64,000 nt of DNA from positions 62,001-126,000 of the forward strand of contig JAHXIO010000010.1 in assembly GCA_025655595.1 (NCBI GenBank), read 5' to 3'. The notes beneath the pieces were generated by a model. It worked only from the letters and a program-made list of their open reading frames with translations, did no database searches and was not told where the DNA came from. Both the position numbers and the translations under genes were made by a program. Of the stretch, positions 49,409-59,708 are shown piece by piece; position 1 is the stretch's first letter, and each line of letters begins with the position of its first letter. Origin of the DNA: Candidatus Thiodiazotropha sp. (ex Monitilora ramsayi). Lineage in GTDB: Bacteria; Pseudomonadota; Gammaproteobacteria; Chromatiales; Chromatiaceae.

Positions 49409-50047
49409 TTAAAACCATGTCTCCGGGATAATGAGTACATCACCGGGCATCATTTTGGCATTAGCGGAGATGTCTCCATCGCGAATCAGATCATCCAACC
49501 TTACACGAAACTGTTGCGTTTGGCCCTTCACTTTCCTCACGACAGTTGCTTTGTTTCCTGCGGCGAACTCAGTAAGCCCTCCTACAGAGATAATGACATC
49601 CAACAATGTCATCCCATCACGATAAGGCAAAGACTGGGGTTGTGCCGCTTGTCCGACAACCCGAACCTGTTCAGTATAACGACCAACGAAATCAGTCACA
49701 CTGACGGTCACTTTAGGGTTCTTCACGAACTCGGAGAGTTTGGCCTCCAGTGTTCGGGCAAGTTTAGTGGGAGTCATCCCGCTTGCCTGCAGGTCTTCCA
49801 CCAGTGGCGTAGTGATCAAACCATCAGGTCTCACAACAACCTCGGTCGAGAGCTCGCTGTCTCCCCACACAAACACGTTGAGCGTATCTCCTGGCCCAAT
49901 CACATAGAGTGGCGAGGAGGGTTCAGCCCCACCCGCTTTATGATCAATATCGCCCTGAATCGGAATAGAAGCCGATTGACTGCACCCCGCCAGCACAAAA
50001 AAAGTGGACAAAAGTAAAACCACTAAATATAACCTTGACTGTTTCAT
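49409..50047 (-). CDS. Polysaccharide export lipoprotein (Wza family, PEP-CTERM-associated)
   Basis: A 212-residue outer-membrane lipoprotein for exopolysaccharide export. The signal peptide ends in the lipobox LAGC. The core YVIGPGDTLNVFVWGDSELSTEVVVRPDG and a second SLBB-like part (QVRVVGQAAQPQSLPYRDGMTLLDVI) match the short Wza-like protein of XrtA loci. The usual glycosyltransferase genes are not present in the window. Confidence 0.9.
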   Translation of the reverse strand: MKQSRLYLVVLLLSTFFVLAGCSQSASIPIQGDIDHKAGGAEPSSPLYVIGPGDTLNVFVWGDSELSTEVVVRPDGLITTPLVEDLQASGMTPTKLARTLEAKLSEFVKNPKVTVSVTDFVGRYTEQVRVVGQAAQPQSLPYRDGMTLLDVIISVGGLTEFAAGNKATVVRKVKGQTQQFRVRLDDLIRDGDISANAKMMPGDVLIIPETWF

Positions 50048-50131
50048 ACAATTACCATCAGTGATTGATCTATTAGGAATGCGAAAACTAAATTTAAAAA
50101 ACTACGCCTCACAAAATCGATGGGGCGCAGA

Positions 50132-51661
50132 TTACCCAAAACTATTTCTATCACCTACTAAGGTCAGATAGTCGCGGACAAAATCCGCGAGTACGCCTGA
50201 TGCATGTTCTTCGCCCCTGACAATTTCCTTACTGAGAATATAAACAGTAATATCCGGCTGACCCCGTATTACACCTATCAGGTTGTTAAGTTTAGCCTCG
50301 GCATTGCTTTGTACAAGCTTGTCGTTTGTCCGATACCATAGCCAAACGAGACGCTTTTTGTTGCCGGGAGATTTCAGGAGCGTCTCCTCTACAGCCATTT
50401 CCGTCTTATCGCTAATTTTGACGACTTTAGCAGATCTGGAAATTCGTGACCATTTCTCGATATTGTACACCCGATGGCTAAGATTCACCGCTTCACGCCC
50501 ATGACGCTGCTTCAGAAATTGTGTCGCAAACAGATCAATCTCATTACTGCCTTCGCGAAATCTCCCTTCAAGCGTCCTATCGCCAACTGTCCACAGGGGC
50601 TCCCATTCACCCAGTCCCGTGGAAAATTGATGCCAATCACCCATGACATTGTTTACGCTGACACGATCAGGCTGATTTCCTAAATCGACTCTATTGAAGT
50701 AGGCAGATAATCCAGGCCCTAAAGAGAATGCAAAAATAACAAGCGATACACTTAATATGCGACGATTCAGTGACAGCTTTGCAGGTTCTTTTTCATTCTT
50801 GATTTCTACGCTTATTTTTCTCTTTTGGAACTGCTTTTCACCGAGCAAGAGGAACGGAAAGAAGAGTACTGTGAAGATAACCCAGCCGATACTATTATGA
50901 TCATGTACCAACTCGTGATCCATCCCATATGCATAACCAATTAAAACGACCACATATATCCTGATGACATTGGAAATCAGCGCCAATCCGGAAGCGGCAA
51001 GCATGTATAGCAGTACGGACCCGAGACCCACCCTGCTTAGTTGAGTATGTATCAAGGCAAGGGTGATTCCGATAACCTGAAACTTCAAACCACTGCACTC
51101 ATCTGCCACTTCAAAAGTTCCATTTGGAATAATCAGCAGAAATCCCTCCCTGGTGGATGTCACACCTGATAGATCCAGCATGAGAGAAGATAAAACCGCA
51201 GACAACGTCTGTAAGTACGGCACGAATACATTCCATACCGGCAACAGGGTCAACAACAATAAAATAGGTACAATATATCTACGCCCATCACTGACGCCAA
51301 ACAGTGACAGCACCACCAAAACAAACATCAATATCAGGGAGACCTGTTGACCCGCCTCCACAAATACCAGACCAGCTGCCAGCCAAACCAATGACACTCC
51401 TGCCAATAGGAGCACAAAGGCCAAATTCGCATGAATCCTGATATTTTTATGTCCCGACGACCAAGCCCGATGGATCAGAAAAAGGGAGACAAGCACTAGG
51501 AGAGGCGCGTGAGACTGATCAGATCCTTCCTCTGAAAACACGTTATAAAAGCTTACGACCGTACCAGAGTAGACAACAGCCAGAACAAGGATGGAGATTG
51601 CCACAAGCAATCCATCAATGGGTCTCCCGGCAGACAGTTTCAAGCTTTCACTTGAGACCAT
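50132..51661 (-). CDS. xrtA: Exosortase A fused to EpsI domain
   Basis: A 509-residue membrane cysteine transpeptidase-like enzyme that processes PEP-CTERM sorting signals. About eight helices cover residues 15-275. The catalytic triad is visible: C189 in DECSGLK, R234 in SNVIRIY and H255 in HDHNSIGW. The C-terminal 180 residues (VMGDWHQFSTGLGEWEP) are an EpsI (DUF3485) domain. Overlaps the PrsR gene by 14 bases. Confidence 0.94.
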   Translation of the reverse strand: MVSSESLKLSAGRPIDGLLVAISILVLAVVYSGTVVSFYNVFSEEGSDQSHAPLLVLVSLFLIHRAWSSGHKNIRIHANLAFVLLLAGVSLVWLAAGLVFVEAGQQVSLILMFVLVVLSLFGVSDGRRYIVPILLLLTLLPVWNVFVPYLQTLSAVLSSLMLDLSGVTSTREGFLLIIPNGTFEVADECSGLKFQVIGITLALIHTQLSRVGLGSVLLYMLAASGLALISNVIRIYVVVLIGYAYGMDHELVHDHNSIGWVIFTVLFFPFLLLGEKQFQKRKISVEIKNEKEPAKLSLNRRILSVSLVIFAFSLGPGLSAYFNRVDLGNQPDRVSVNNVMGDWHQFSTGLGEWEPLWTVGDRTLEGRFREGSNEIDLFATQFLKQRHGREAVNLSHRVYNIEKWSRISRSAKVVKISDKTEMAVEETLLKSPGNKKRLVWLWYRTNDKLVQSNAEAKLNNLIGVIRGQPDITVYILSKEIVRGEEHASGVLADFVRDYLTLVGDRNSFG

Positions 51662-53009
51662 ATTTGTTCACCAGGTCATAGAGTGTCGGACGGCTGACAC
51701 CCAAGAGCTCTGCAGCACGCGAAACATTCCCACCCACATAATTCATGGCGCGGAGAACAGCCGAAGCCTCGGCTTTTTCCCTCACCTCTCTAAGATTGAG
51801 TGGCATCGTATTTTTACTTTCCGTATTCAATTGTAGAGCATCCAGGGTAACCACCTGACCCTCTGTCATAATGACGGCTCTCTTGATCCTGTTTTCCAGC
51901 TCCCGGACATTCCCTGGCCAGTCGTATTCCTCTATAGACCGAAGTGCTTCATTCGTAAATCCGGTCAATCGACTTGAACTTAAGTCACTATACTTTTTCA
52001 AGAAAGACCATGCCAATAGCACAGTATCGCCGACACGCTCTCTCAATGCAGGGATATCGATCGTTATCTCGCTGATTCTGTAGAAAAGATCCTCCCTGAA
52101 TTCACCGAGTTTTATCTTTTCTTCCAGATCCTGATTGGTGGCACATATAACCCTGACATCAACAGGGATCTCCTCTCTGCCGCCAATTCTCTCAATCACA
52201 CGCTCCTGAAGAAACCTGAGCAGTTTAGCCTGCAGGCCCATGGGCATGTCTCCAATCTCATCCAGAAACAGCGTTCCCCCATTGGCTGTTTCGATTTTAC
52301 CAATGGTCCTTTTTGAAGCCCCGGTAAAAGCACCCTTCTCGTAGCCATACAATTCACTCTCCAGGAGATTCTCTGGTATTGAGGCACAATTGATAGCGAC
52401 AAACCGTTCATTTCGATGCTCACTCAAGCCGTGTATCGCCCTGGCCAGTACCTCTTTACCGGTCCCGCTCTCACCTAGCAGTAACGCGGTAATATCGGTT
52501 GGACTGATCTTTTCTATCACTCGGCAAACTTCCAGCATCTCAGGACTATTGGCAATGACACCGTCAAGAGGTGAATTATTCTGGCTCGCATTGAGAGCCA
52601 GGTTTTCCTGTTCCAGCAGATACAGATTGAATGCCCGCTCGATAATGATCTTCAAAACATCCGGATCAATCGGCTTGTGGTAGAAGTCATATGCACCCAT
52701 CTCGATGGCTTGTAGCGCATTCGCTCTGTCATCATTACCCGTTACGACTATCACTTTTGTTTGCGGTTGGAGATCAAGAATCTCCTGCAAAGCACTGAAC
52801 CCCTCCGACGCATTTGTCGGATCCGGTGGAAGTCCTAAATCCAGAGTAATAACCGGTGCGTTTGTTTTTCTCAGCAGATTGATTGCCTCGTTTCTGTCTC
52901 CGGCCACATGGACTTCGTAACCGTCGAAGCTCCATTTCAGCTGGCTCTGCAGCCCCGGATCGTCTTCGACTACGATGAGCGGTTTCAAATCACTTGTTGT
53001 TTTTGTCAC
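51648..53009 (-). CDS. prsR: PEP-CTERM-box response regulator PrsR (sigma-54 activator)
   Basis: A 453-residue NtrC-type activator. The receiver domain has D57 (VITLDLGLP) and the YHKPID lysine. The AAA+ domain has [12 protein letters not shown] and the sigma-54 contact loop GAFTGA; the C-terminal helix-turn-helix is [22 protein letters not shown]. It starts with GTG overlapping the PrsK stop by four bases, so the kinase and regulator are coupled. It should activate sigma-54 promoters of PEP-CTERM and exopolysaccharide genes. Confidence 0.94.
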   Translation of the reverse strand: MTKTTSDLKPLIVVEDDPGLQSQLKWSFDGYEVHVAGDRNEAINLLRKTNAPVITLDLGLPPDPTNASEGFSALQEILDLQPQTKVIVVTGNDDRANALQAIEMGAYDFYHKPIDPDVLKIIIERAFNLYLLEQENLALNASQNNSPLDGVIANSPEMLEVCRVIEKISPTDITALLLGESGTGKEVLARAIHGLSEHRNERFVAINCASIPENLLESELYGYEKGAFTGASKRTIGKIETANGGTLFLDEIGDMPMGLQAKLLRFLQERVIERIGGREEIPVDVRVICATNQDLEEKIKLGEFREDLFYRISEITIDIPALRERVGDTVLLAWSFLKKYSDLSSSRLTGFTNEALRSIEEYDWPGNVRELENRIKRAVIMTEGQVVTLDALQLNTESKNTMPLNLREVREKAEASAVLRAMNYVGGNVSRAAELLGVSRPTLYDLVNKYGLK

Positions 53010-55120
53010 AATACAGCCTCTGAGCCAGTTTCAATATTTTCTTCCAGATCAGCTTTATCCAAGCCCAATGGAACCTTAATTGTGAAGGTCGTCCCCTTGT
53101 GGAGTTGACTATTCACCGACATACTGCCGTTAAGCGATTTGATATACTCACGCGTTTCATACACCCCGATTCCCATACCCGCATTTCCTTTCGTTGTTTC
53201 AAACGGACGGAAGAGCCTGTTCTCAATAAAATCATCATCCATACCGACGCCATTGTCTTCGATCTCAATAACCGCATGTCCATCTATTTCCTCTACACAC
53301 ACATCAATCCGCCCATCGTCCGACTGCGCAGCCTCTTGAGAGTTCTTTATCAAGTGAACCATGATCGCAGTAAAGCGATCCTTATCCGCGACAATCTGCA
53401 TATAGTTCGACTTTATTTTCAGGTTGGGCTTGGGCTTGTAGTGATAAAGTTCGTTGACGGCCTGCGCGACAGCTTCCTCTATATAAAACTCCTTACTATT
53501 GCCAATTTCGAACCTGCCTGATCTCAATTGGGCCAACAGTTTGCTCATCTTATGGGTAGCATTGCCAACTGTTTTGACGGCATCATCCATAAATTCCGGA
53601 TTGTGTTTATGCTTCTCCGCATTTTTAACGACCAGTTCCAGCTGCGCAATCAAGTTTTTCAGATCGTGCACAACAAATGCAGAAAGTCGATTAAATGCCT
53701 CGAACTGATTGGCCTCTAACAGTGCGCGCGTTGTCTGCATTAAAGTCAGATAACTGCCTGCCTGTTGTGCTGCTGTTTTCAGCAGATCCCGATCTTCCCA
53801 ATTGATCATTCTCGGCGATCTGGGTCGGTTAAGCACAATGAATCCAAGCAGGTTGGAGTGGAAATTGATGGGCAGCACAAGCCAGGCATCTTGTAATGAG
53901 ACAATTGCCTCTGGTACATCCAAATTCTCGTAGAGTCCCGGCGATCTCGCATACTCGAACAAATCGATAATCCAATCCCTCTCACGCATGAACTCAATGA
54001 TTGAGCTGTTCTCGGTCAAAGCCTCTTTCGTCGTAGAAGATTGCCATTGAGAGACAGTCCGGTAAAGGGAAGCATCATCTTTCAACCACAAGTTACCGCC
54101 ACCGGAATCCACGATATCGGCAATTGCCTTGATTACTCTCTCACGTAGACGCTCATCCAACTCCCCATCGGACAATGTATTGATAAAACGCAGCCATTCA
54201 TCCCGGTAGTCATATTTATAATTAAAGAAGTGCTTGCTCACAAACACTCTGAGGCGTGAACGCAAATGAACTGAAAATAACAGTGCTATCAGTACCGCCA
54301 GTGCCGTAAAGAAAAAGATGACCTGCGCAGCCTTTCCCCAGGTGCCACCATAAAATTTTATGTAATAGCCTACCGCTGACATCACAAGTAGATAGGCTGC
54401 GGTAGCAAAAAGCACCGTGGCATGGAAGATGACTCTTCTTGAGACAAATACTCGGACTGACCAACTCGGATTTCTTGCAGCTGCGATGGCCGCCATCGGT
54501 ACCGCAAATGCCGTGATAAAACCTCGCGCCAACCAGAAATCCCTGTCGATCTCCTTATACAGAAGGCCATCGGCATAGAGGAAAAAGTCATATGAGAACA
54601 ACAGACCGATACCGAAATAGAGATATTTAACCGCCCAGCGCGACTCTGGGCGGGTATTTCTGAATAGCTGCTCGATCAGTGTCAGGCCTGCCACTGCAAA
54701 TCCGAGATGACCCGCCAGCTGCAAGCTGGCGATACCGCCCATTCCCCAAACCCCGGGGTAAAACAGTGATACCAGTTCCAGCACTATCAACCCGGCGGAA
54801 ACAACCAAGACCGTACCGGGTGCATAGATCAGCAATCCACTATCGTTTCCACCTGCTTCCTTTAACGATTTCAGCAGCTTATAGAGAAATGCAAACCAGG
54901 CGACATTCTTGGCTATCTCCAGGATCTGGTAGATGGCCATGGTTGTAACGGAATATTTCACTTCCAGGGCGACCGCTGACAACGCCCAGCATCCGGAAAC
55001 CACGGACGCCACAAGAAGGTAGGTGCCCTCTATTCTTCCCCGCCATGTAGTGAGAAGCAGGACACTGAAGAGCAGAAACAGGAATGCGGCAAAACTGTAG
55101 CCGATTATACCTATATACAA
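53006..55120 (-). CDS. prsK: XrtA-associated histidine kinase PrsK
   Basis: A 704-residue sensor kinase. About eight membrane helices (residues 5-290) are followed by a GAF-like domain (ERVIKAIADIVDSGGGNLWLKDD) and the kinase core. The phosphoacceptor is in FVVHDLKNLIAQ; ATPase motifs are LIKNSQEAAQ (N box), EIEDNGVGMD (G1) and GMGIGVYETREYI (G2). No ATG fits; TTG preceded by GAGGCGA is used, since an upstream in-frame stop excludes a longer form. Partner of PrsR. Confidence 0.93.
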   Translation of the reverse strand: MYIGIIGYSFAAFLFLLFSVLLLTTWRGRIEGTYLLVASVVSGCWALSAVALEVKYSVTTMAIYQILEIAKNVAWFAFLYKLLKSLKEAGGNDSGLLIYAPGTVLVVSAGLIVLELVSLFYPGVWGMGGIASLQLAGHLGFAVAGLTLIEQLFRNTRPESRWAVKYLYFGIGLLFSYDFFLYADGLLYKEIDRDFWLARGFITAFAVPMAAIAAARNPSWSVRVFVSRRVIFHATVLFATAAYLLVMSAVGYYIKFYGGTWGKAAQVIFFFTALAVLIALLFSVHLRSRLRVFVSKHFFNYKYDYRDEWLRFINTLSDGELDERLRERVIKAIADIVDSGGGNLWLKDDASLYRTVSQWQSSTTKEALTENSSIIEFMRERDWIIDLFEYARSPGLYENLDVPEAIVSLQDAWLVLPINFHSNLLGFIVLNRPRSPRMINWEDRDLLKTAAQQAGSYLTLMQTTRALLEANQFEAFNRLSAFVVHDLKNLIAQLELVVKNAEKHKHNPEFMDDAVKTVGNATHKMSKLLAQLRSGRFEIGNSKEFYIEEAVAQAVNELYHYKPKPNLKIKSNYMQIVADKDRFTAIMVHLIKNSQEAAQSDDGRIDVCVEEIDGHAVIEIEDNGVGMDDDFIENRLFRPFETTKGNAGMGIGVYETREYIKSLNGSMSVNSQLHKGTTFTIKVPLGLDKADLEENIETGSEAVL

Positions 55121-55431
55121 GTGGACTCGCCTCTATATGAACCGCTGGCAGAAAACCCGCCCCTGGAGTAATACATCGTCAAATCTCGATCTGTCTTGAG
55201 AAAATCCGATAAAACGGAAGATTGGTCACAGACGAGGCAATATTTTATTGTATTATAATCAGCAAGTTAACAGAATACATCTGATTGTTCACCCGGTCCT
55301 GAACGGTATACTATAGATTATGGCTGCGAGAATCATCTTCTTCGGGAATTCTAGATTCCAGCGCCTTTTGACCAGATAATACCCCTTCCCCATCTACGAC
55401 TACACGGACACACGTCACACTAGGTTTTAAT
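55121..55431. other. 311-base divergent region between prsK and gspG
   Basis: No gene is supported. It carries the promoters of both operons. A sigma-70-like promoter for gspG is at 55285-55312. I saw no -24/-12 element on either strand. Confidence 0.5.
55285..55312 (+). promoter_or_regulatory. Sigma-70-like promoter upstream of gspG
   Basis: TTGTTC and TATACT are separated by 16 bases, oriented toward gspG, about 120 bases before the ATG. Confidence 0.4.
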
Positions 55432-55920
55432 ATGCGACACAACAACCCAAATTCTGCCTCCAGGCTACCGATGCACCTCACACAATCTGATCTCAAAAAC
55501 CGAGCACAGAGACAATCTCTCGGTTTCACACTGATCGAGGTGATGGTGGTGGTGGTCATCCTGAGCATTCTGGCTGCTATCGTAGTACCAAAGATCATGG
55601 ACAGACCAGAACAGGCGCGAGTGACCAAGGCAAAAAGCGACATCCGGGCACTGGAGGCCGCTTTAAACCTCTACCGCCTGGATAACATGGTCTACCCTAC
55701 CACCGATCAGGGCTTGGAGGCATTGGTATCCCCCCCCACAGACTCACCAGAGCCGAAAAACTGGAAAGAGGGCGGGTATCTAGACAGGCTTCCCGCTGAT
55801 CCCTGGGGAAACGCCTATCTCTATCTCAGTCCAGGATCCCATGGCGCTATCGATATATACAGCGCCGGCCTCGACCCTCAATCAAGTGACGATGATATCG
55901 GCAACTGGAATCTGGAATAG
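55432..55920 (+). CDS. gspG: Type II secretion major pseudopilin GspG
   Basis: A 162-residue major pseudopilin. The prepilin peptidase site is QSLG-FTLIEVMVVVVILSILAAIVVP with Glu at +5. The C-terminal part has the GspG pattern YRLDNMVYPTTDQGLEALV and DPWGNAYLYLSPG, the calcium-binding region. The leader is long (about 31 residues); a shorter start at MHLTQSDL is possible. First gene of the gsp operon. Confidence 0.96.
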   Translation: MRHNNPNSASRLPMHLTQSDLKNRAQRQSLGFTLIEVMVVVVILSILAAIVVPKIMDRPEQARVTKAKSDIRALEAALNLYRLDNMVYPTTDQGLEALVSPPTDSPEPKNWKEGGYLDRLPADPWGNAYLYLSPGSHGAIDIYSAGLDPQSSDDDIGNWNLE

Positions 55921-55930
55921 CACTCCCCCG

Positions 55931-56455
55931 ATGACGAAATCCATAATCAGTTCCCACCGAGGCAGGGATGGATTCACCCTCATTGAACTGATGGTGGTCA
56001 TCGTCATCATCGGTATTGTGATCAATTATGCCGTCATCTCCTTCGGCAGAAACACCCCTGCAGACCACCTCAATGCCGAAACGACACGCCTCATGAGTCT
56101 GATCGGTATCGCAGGTGAGGAGGCATTGCTTAGGTCCTCATTCATCGGAGTGGATATTCTTCAGGACGGTTACGGTTTCCTGCGACTGGAGGAAGGCGAA
56201 TGGCATCCGGTTGATGACGACCTGTTCAGAGATCGCACCCTGCCTGATGATATAGAGATCACAGTAATCACTGCCCAGCCCAAAGGAGACAACGAAGATG
56301 ACGAGGAGAAACGAACCCCAGAGATTATTCTGCTGAACAGTGGTGAAATGACACCATTCGACATCAAAATCACCTCTATCCACATCGACGAATACTATCG
56401 GCTGAGCGGCAATGAGGTAGGCGCTCTAAAGCTTGATCGGGTTTCACCCTACTGA
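55931..56455 (+). CDS. gspH: Type II secretion minor pseudopilin GspH
   Basis: A 174-residue minor pseudopilin. The processing site is RGRDG-FTLIELMVVIVIIGIV. The ATG at 55931 (MTKSIISSHRGRDG) gives a normal short leader; the track start at 55841 is inside gspG. The GspH core (EEALLRSSFIGVDILQDGYGFLRLE) follows. It begins ten bases after the gspG stop. Confidence 0.9.
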   Translation: MTKSIISSHRGRDGFTLIELMVVIVIIGIVINYAVISFGRNTPADHLNAETTRLMSLIGIAGEEALLRSSFIGVDILQDGYGFLRLEEGEWHPVDDDLFRDRTLPDDIEITVITAQPKGDNEDDEEKRTPEIILLNSGEMTPFDIKITSIHIDEYYRLSGNEVGALKLDRVSPY

Positions 56456-56462
56456 ACCGCTC

Positions 56463-56843
56463 ATGAACACCACTCCAGCGCGTAACCAGGGATTTACACT
56501 CTTCGAAATCCTGATTGCCCTGACGATTCTGGCAATAGCTTTAGGTGCCATCATCTCACTGGCCTCCAATCAGTCACTCAATACTGCCCATCTTCGGGAT
56601 AAGACATTCGCCCACTGGCTGGCCATGAACAAGATCGCCGAACTTCAGCTCACAGCAGAATGGCCATCTAAAGGTAAACGGCAAGGTAACGAGGAGATGG
56701 GACTGCACGAATGGCACTGGGTCAGGACGGTCAGCGAAACACCCGATGATCGGGTAAGGCAGGTTGAAATCGCCATTTTTCGCGATAAAACGGACCAGAA
56801 TCCGGTAACCACCTTGGTTAGTTTCCTCTCCCAGCCTATATGA
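56463..56843 (+). CDS. gspI: Type II secretion minor pseudopilin GspI
   Basis: A 126-residue minor pseudopilin. The site is ARNQG-FTLFEILIALTILAIALGAI. The GspI pattern AMNKIAELQL and WHWVRTVSETPDDRVRQVEIAIF is visible. ATG at 56463 (MNTTPARNQG) is preferred to the track start at 56433. Overlaps gspJ by four bases. Confidence 0.92.
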   Translation: MNTTPARNQGFTLFEILIALTILAIALGAIISLASNQSLNTAHLRDKTFAHWLAMNKIAELQLTAEWPSKGKRQGNEEMGLHEWHWVRTVSETPDDRVRQVEIAIFRDKTDQNPVTTLVSFLSQPI

Positions 56844-57499
56844 GACGTCAGTACCGGAATACCAGGCAATCATCCCAGGGATTCACTCTGCTGGAACTGC
56901 TGATCGCCGTCACAATTTTCGCCATCATTGCCACCTTCGTCTATGCGGGTCTTGATATCGTGCTGGACACTAAACAGCAAACTGACCAGCACCTGGCTCG
57001 ACTGTCAAAACTACAACTGGGACTGCACCTGCTGCAGCGGGACATCGAACAGTCAGTTAACCGCCCCGTTCGAGATCAATATGGGGACTCCCAACCGGCA
57101 CTGAGAAGTGGTGGATTGTCCGATCTGCTGCTTGAGCTGACCCGGGGAGGTCACGCCAACCCATTGAACCAGGCGCGCAGCAGCCTACAGCGTGTCGCCT
57201 ATCAACTAGAGGATGAGGCACTCTACCGAATCATCTGGCCGACCCTGGATCGTGCACAGGAGAGCGAACCCCGACGACAGTTGCTCTTCGATGCCGTCAA
57301 AGGCATCGAATTTATCTATTACGACCAGACGATGAAGAAGAGCAAGACATGGCCCTCACTGGAGAGCGGCATAAAAAGCACAGACACACCTGCCCTGCCC
57401 AAGGCGATCGAAGTCATCATAGAGCTGGATAATTGGGGCAAAGTGCGCCGGTTGTTTCGAGTGGCGCAAACCTTACCGGTCAAATCTGGCGGATCCTGA
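56840..57499 (+). CDS. gspJ: Type II secretion minor pseudopilin GspJ
   Basis: A 219-residue minor pseudopilin. The site is SSQG-FTLLELLIAVTIFAIIATFVY. LQRDIEQSVNRPVRD and GIEFIYYDQ are GspJ features. The start overlaps gspI and the stop overlaps gspK by one base (TGATG). It forms the pseudopilus tip with GspI and GspK. Confidence 0.94.
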   Translation: MRRQYRNTRQSSQGFTLLELLIAVTIFAIIATFVYAGLDIVLDTKQQTDQHLARLSKLQLGLHLLQRDIEQSVNRPVRDQYGDSQPALRSGGLSDLLLELTRGGHANPLNQARSSLQRVAYQLEDEALYRIIWPTLDRAQESEPRRQLLFDAVKGIEFIYYDQTMKKSKTWPSLESGIKSTDTPALPKAIEVIIELDNWGKVRRLFRVAQTLPVKSGGS

Positions 57500-58488
57500 T
57501 GCACCGGCCCACTCAAAAGTACAGTAGACGTCAGCGCGGTGTCGCCCTGATCACCGCACTGGCTATCGCTTCACTGGCTTCCCTGGCGGCAGTCGCCATG
57601 GCCCACAGCCTGCAACTGAATATCAGACGCACTGGCAATATCCTCACTGCTGATCAAGGCTTCCTCTACACCCTGGGCAGTGAAGCCTGGTCACGCGGTA
57701 TGCTCATCCGCGACCTTCAGGACGCCGAACAGGCAAGCTACGACGGTCTGGATGAGGATTGGGCCAAAGAGCTGCCGCCGACTCCGGTCGAGGGCGGACA
57801 GGTACAGGCACTCACCACCGACTTGCAGGCCCGGTTCAATCTCAATAATCTCTATCTGCAGGAGGAGAGTACTGAGCAGGAGAAGCAGCAAGCAGCCTTG
57901 CAACTCGCCCTGTTCAAGCGCCTGCTGGTACTGCTTGAACTCGATGAGTCCATTGCCCAGGCTACCGCGGATTGGCTCGATCAGGATATTAACCTGCAAT
58001 TCCCCGATGGTGCGGAAGATAATGAATATCTCAGTGGAGAGCTCCCGTATCGTACCGGTAATAGCCGAATGGGACATCCTTCTGAAATACGCCTGGTCAA
58101 AGGTGTGACCGACGAGGTCTATGAGGCCCTGACACCATATATCACAGCACTGCCCGTAAACACGCCAGTCAACGTCAACACCACCCCCCCCCTGATGCTA
58201 CAGGCAGTCGTCAACACACTTGACGAACAAGGTGCCGAGCAGTTGCAAGATGAGCGCGAAGAGAACCCGTTCAAAAACAAACAAGGTTTTATGGACAGAC
58301 TGAAAGACCTTTTGGACGAAAATAAAGTAAAATCTCAAGACATTGATCCACTCATTTCAGTCACAAGCCGCTTTTATCGGCTGGAGACGACGGTAAAAAT
58401 GGAATTCGTCAGCCAAAAGTTGCACAGCACGCTCTATAAAGGTGATAAAGACGTCATCACGATCTCCCGCTCCATTGGTGCTTTCTGA
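57499..58488 (+). CDS. gspK: Type II secretion minor pseudopilin GspK
   Basis: A 329-residue protein of the pseudopilus tip. The processing site is RRQRG-VALITALAIASLASLAAVAM; position +5 is Thr, not Glu, as is usual for GspK. The large domain has LQARFNLNNLYLQEES and VNVNTTPPLMLQAVV. ATG at 57499 (MHRPTQKYSRR) overlaps gspJ; the track start at 57433 is inside gspJ. Confidence 0.94.
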   Translation: MHRPTQKYSRRQRGVALITALAIASLASLAAVAMAHSLQLNIRRTGNILTADQGFLYTLGSEAWSRGMLIRDLQDAEQASYDGLDEDWAKELPPTPVEGGQVQALTTDLQARFNLNNLYLQEESTEQEKQQAALQLALFKRLLVLLELDESIAQATADWLDQDINLQFPDGAEDNEYLSGELPYRTGNSRMGHPSEIRLVKGVTDEVYEALTPYITALPVNTPVNVNTTPPLMLQAVVNTLDEQGAEQLQDEREENPFKNKQGFMDRLKDLLDENKVKSQDIDPLISVTSRFYRLETTVKMEFVSQKLHSTLYKGDKDVITISRSIGAF

Positions 58489-59708
58489 TGGCCGAGACAC
58501 TGATCCTCTATTGCCCCGACATCACTTGCCATTCAGTGACCTGGGAAGTGCACGGGGGCCTGCAGACTCTGTCAGGTGAAGGCAGTCTGGAAGAGATAGC
58601 GGAACTAGCCAAAGGAAGGCGTACCCTGCTTCTGGTACCGGCCAATGAGGTCTCGATCACCAAGGTTCAGCTTCCCACAAAAAACCGACAACGGTTGGCA
58701 CAGGCGATTCCATTTGCCTTAGAGACCGAATTGACCCAGGAGATTGAACAGCTCCATTTCGCCATAGGTGCAACTGCAGGTGACAACACCACACCCGTCG
58801 TCGTTATCGGACGCAGTCGGCTTGATACCTGGCTCGCTCGATTGGATGAGGTCGGCATCGAGCCCTTGGGCATCTATGTCGATCTGCTTACTCTCCCCCT
58901 GATTCAGGATCATTGGAGCCTCTATCTCGATGATGACGCGCTGCTGGTACGAAGCGCGCTTTCTGAAGGATTCAGCGTTGACCGCAGCAGTGGAGATGAC
59001 CTGATCCGTCTAGCCCTGGCACAGTGCGAATCCCCCCCAGTACGAATCGATATCCACCATTTGGATGGGACAGAACCATTGCCTATCCTCGAATCGGCTG
59101 AGGTGGAGAGACACACCATCCCGCTGAAGAGTAGAATCGAGCTGATTGAATTGCTGGCGGGCAATTTCAAAGAGAAAGAGCAAATCAACCTGCTGCAGGG
59201 TGACTACAAGCGAGTTGATAAGGTGACGCTACAGTGGAAACGTTGGCTACCTGCTGCGATCCTTGCGACAGTCGCAATCGCATTGACCTTGATTCTGAAC
59301 GTGACTGACTACTATAGCTATCGGAATCAGAGCGCCGAGCTCGACACCAAAATCCGCCAGGTATTTCAGCAGGCCTTCCCAAATATCAAGCGTGTCGTCG
59401 ACCCAAAAGTACAGATGGAGCAACAGTTAAAGGCCATGCGCAGTGGTCAGCGTGGGGGCACGGCACAATTTGCCAGCCTATTCATTCCCGCCGCCGCTGT
59501 GATCCAGAACAGTCCCAATACCCGACTGGAGAACATCAGCTTCCGTGACGGCCAGCTCGACCTCCAATTGACTATCAAAGAGCTCCAGGCCCTGGAGAAT
59601 CTCAAGAAGATCATTGAGGAGAAGGCACTCAAAGTCGAAATACGCGCTGCCAACGCCTCCGGAAATCAAGTGACCTCCCACCTGCGTATCAGCGGAGGTG
59701 GAAAATGA
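58488..59708 (+). CDS. gspL: Type II secretion inner-membrane protein GspL
   Basis: A 406-residue protein with an actin-like cytoplasmic domain that binds GspE, one membrane helix (WLPAAILATVAIALTLILNV, about residue 250) and a periplasmic ferredoxin-like domain. RQRLAQAIPFALETELTQEIEQLHFAIG is a GspL feature. It overlaps gspK by one base (TGATG) and gspM by four. Confidence 0.92.
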   Translation: MAETLILYCPDITCHSVTWEVHGGLQTLSGEGSLEEIAELAKGRRTLLLVPANEVSITKVQLPTKNRQRLAQAIPFALETELTQEIEQLHFAIGATAGDNTTPVVVIGRSRLDTWLARLDEVGIEPLGIYVDLLTLPLIQDHWSLYLDDDALLVRSALSEGFSVDRSSGDDLIRLALAQCESPPVRIDIHHLDGTEPLPILESAEVERHTIPLKSRIELIELLAGNFKEKEQINLLQGDYKRVDKVTLQWKRWLPAAILATVAIALTLILNVTDYYSYRNQSAELDTKIRQVFQQAFPNIKRVVDPKVQMEQQLKAMRSGQRGGTAQFASLFIPAAAVIQNSPNTRLENISFRDGQLDLQLTIKELQALENLKKIIEEKALKVEIRAANASGNQVTSHLRISGGGK

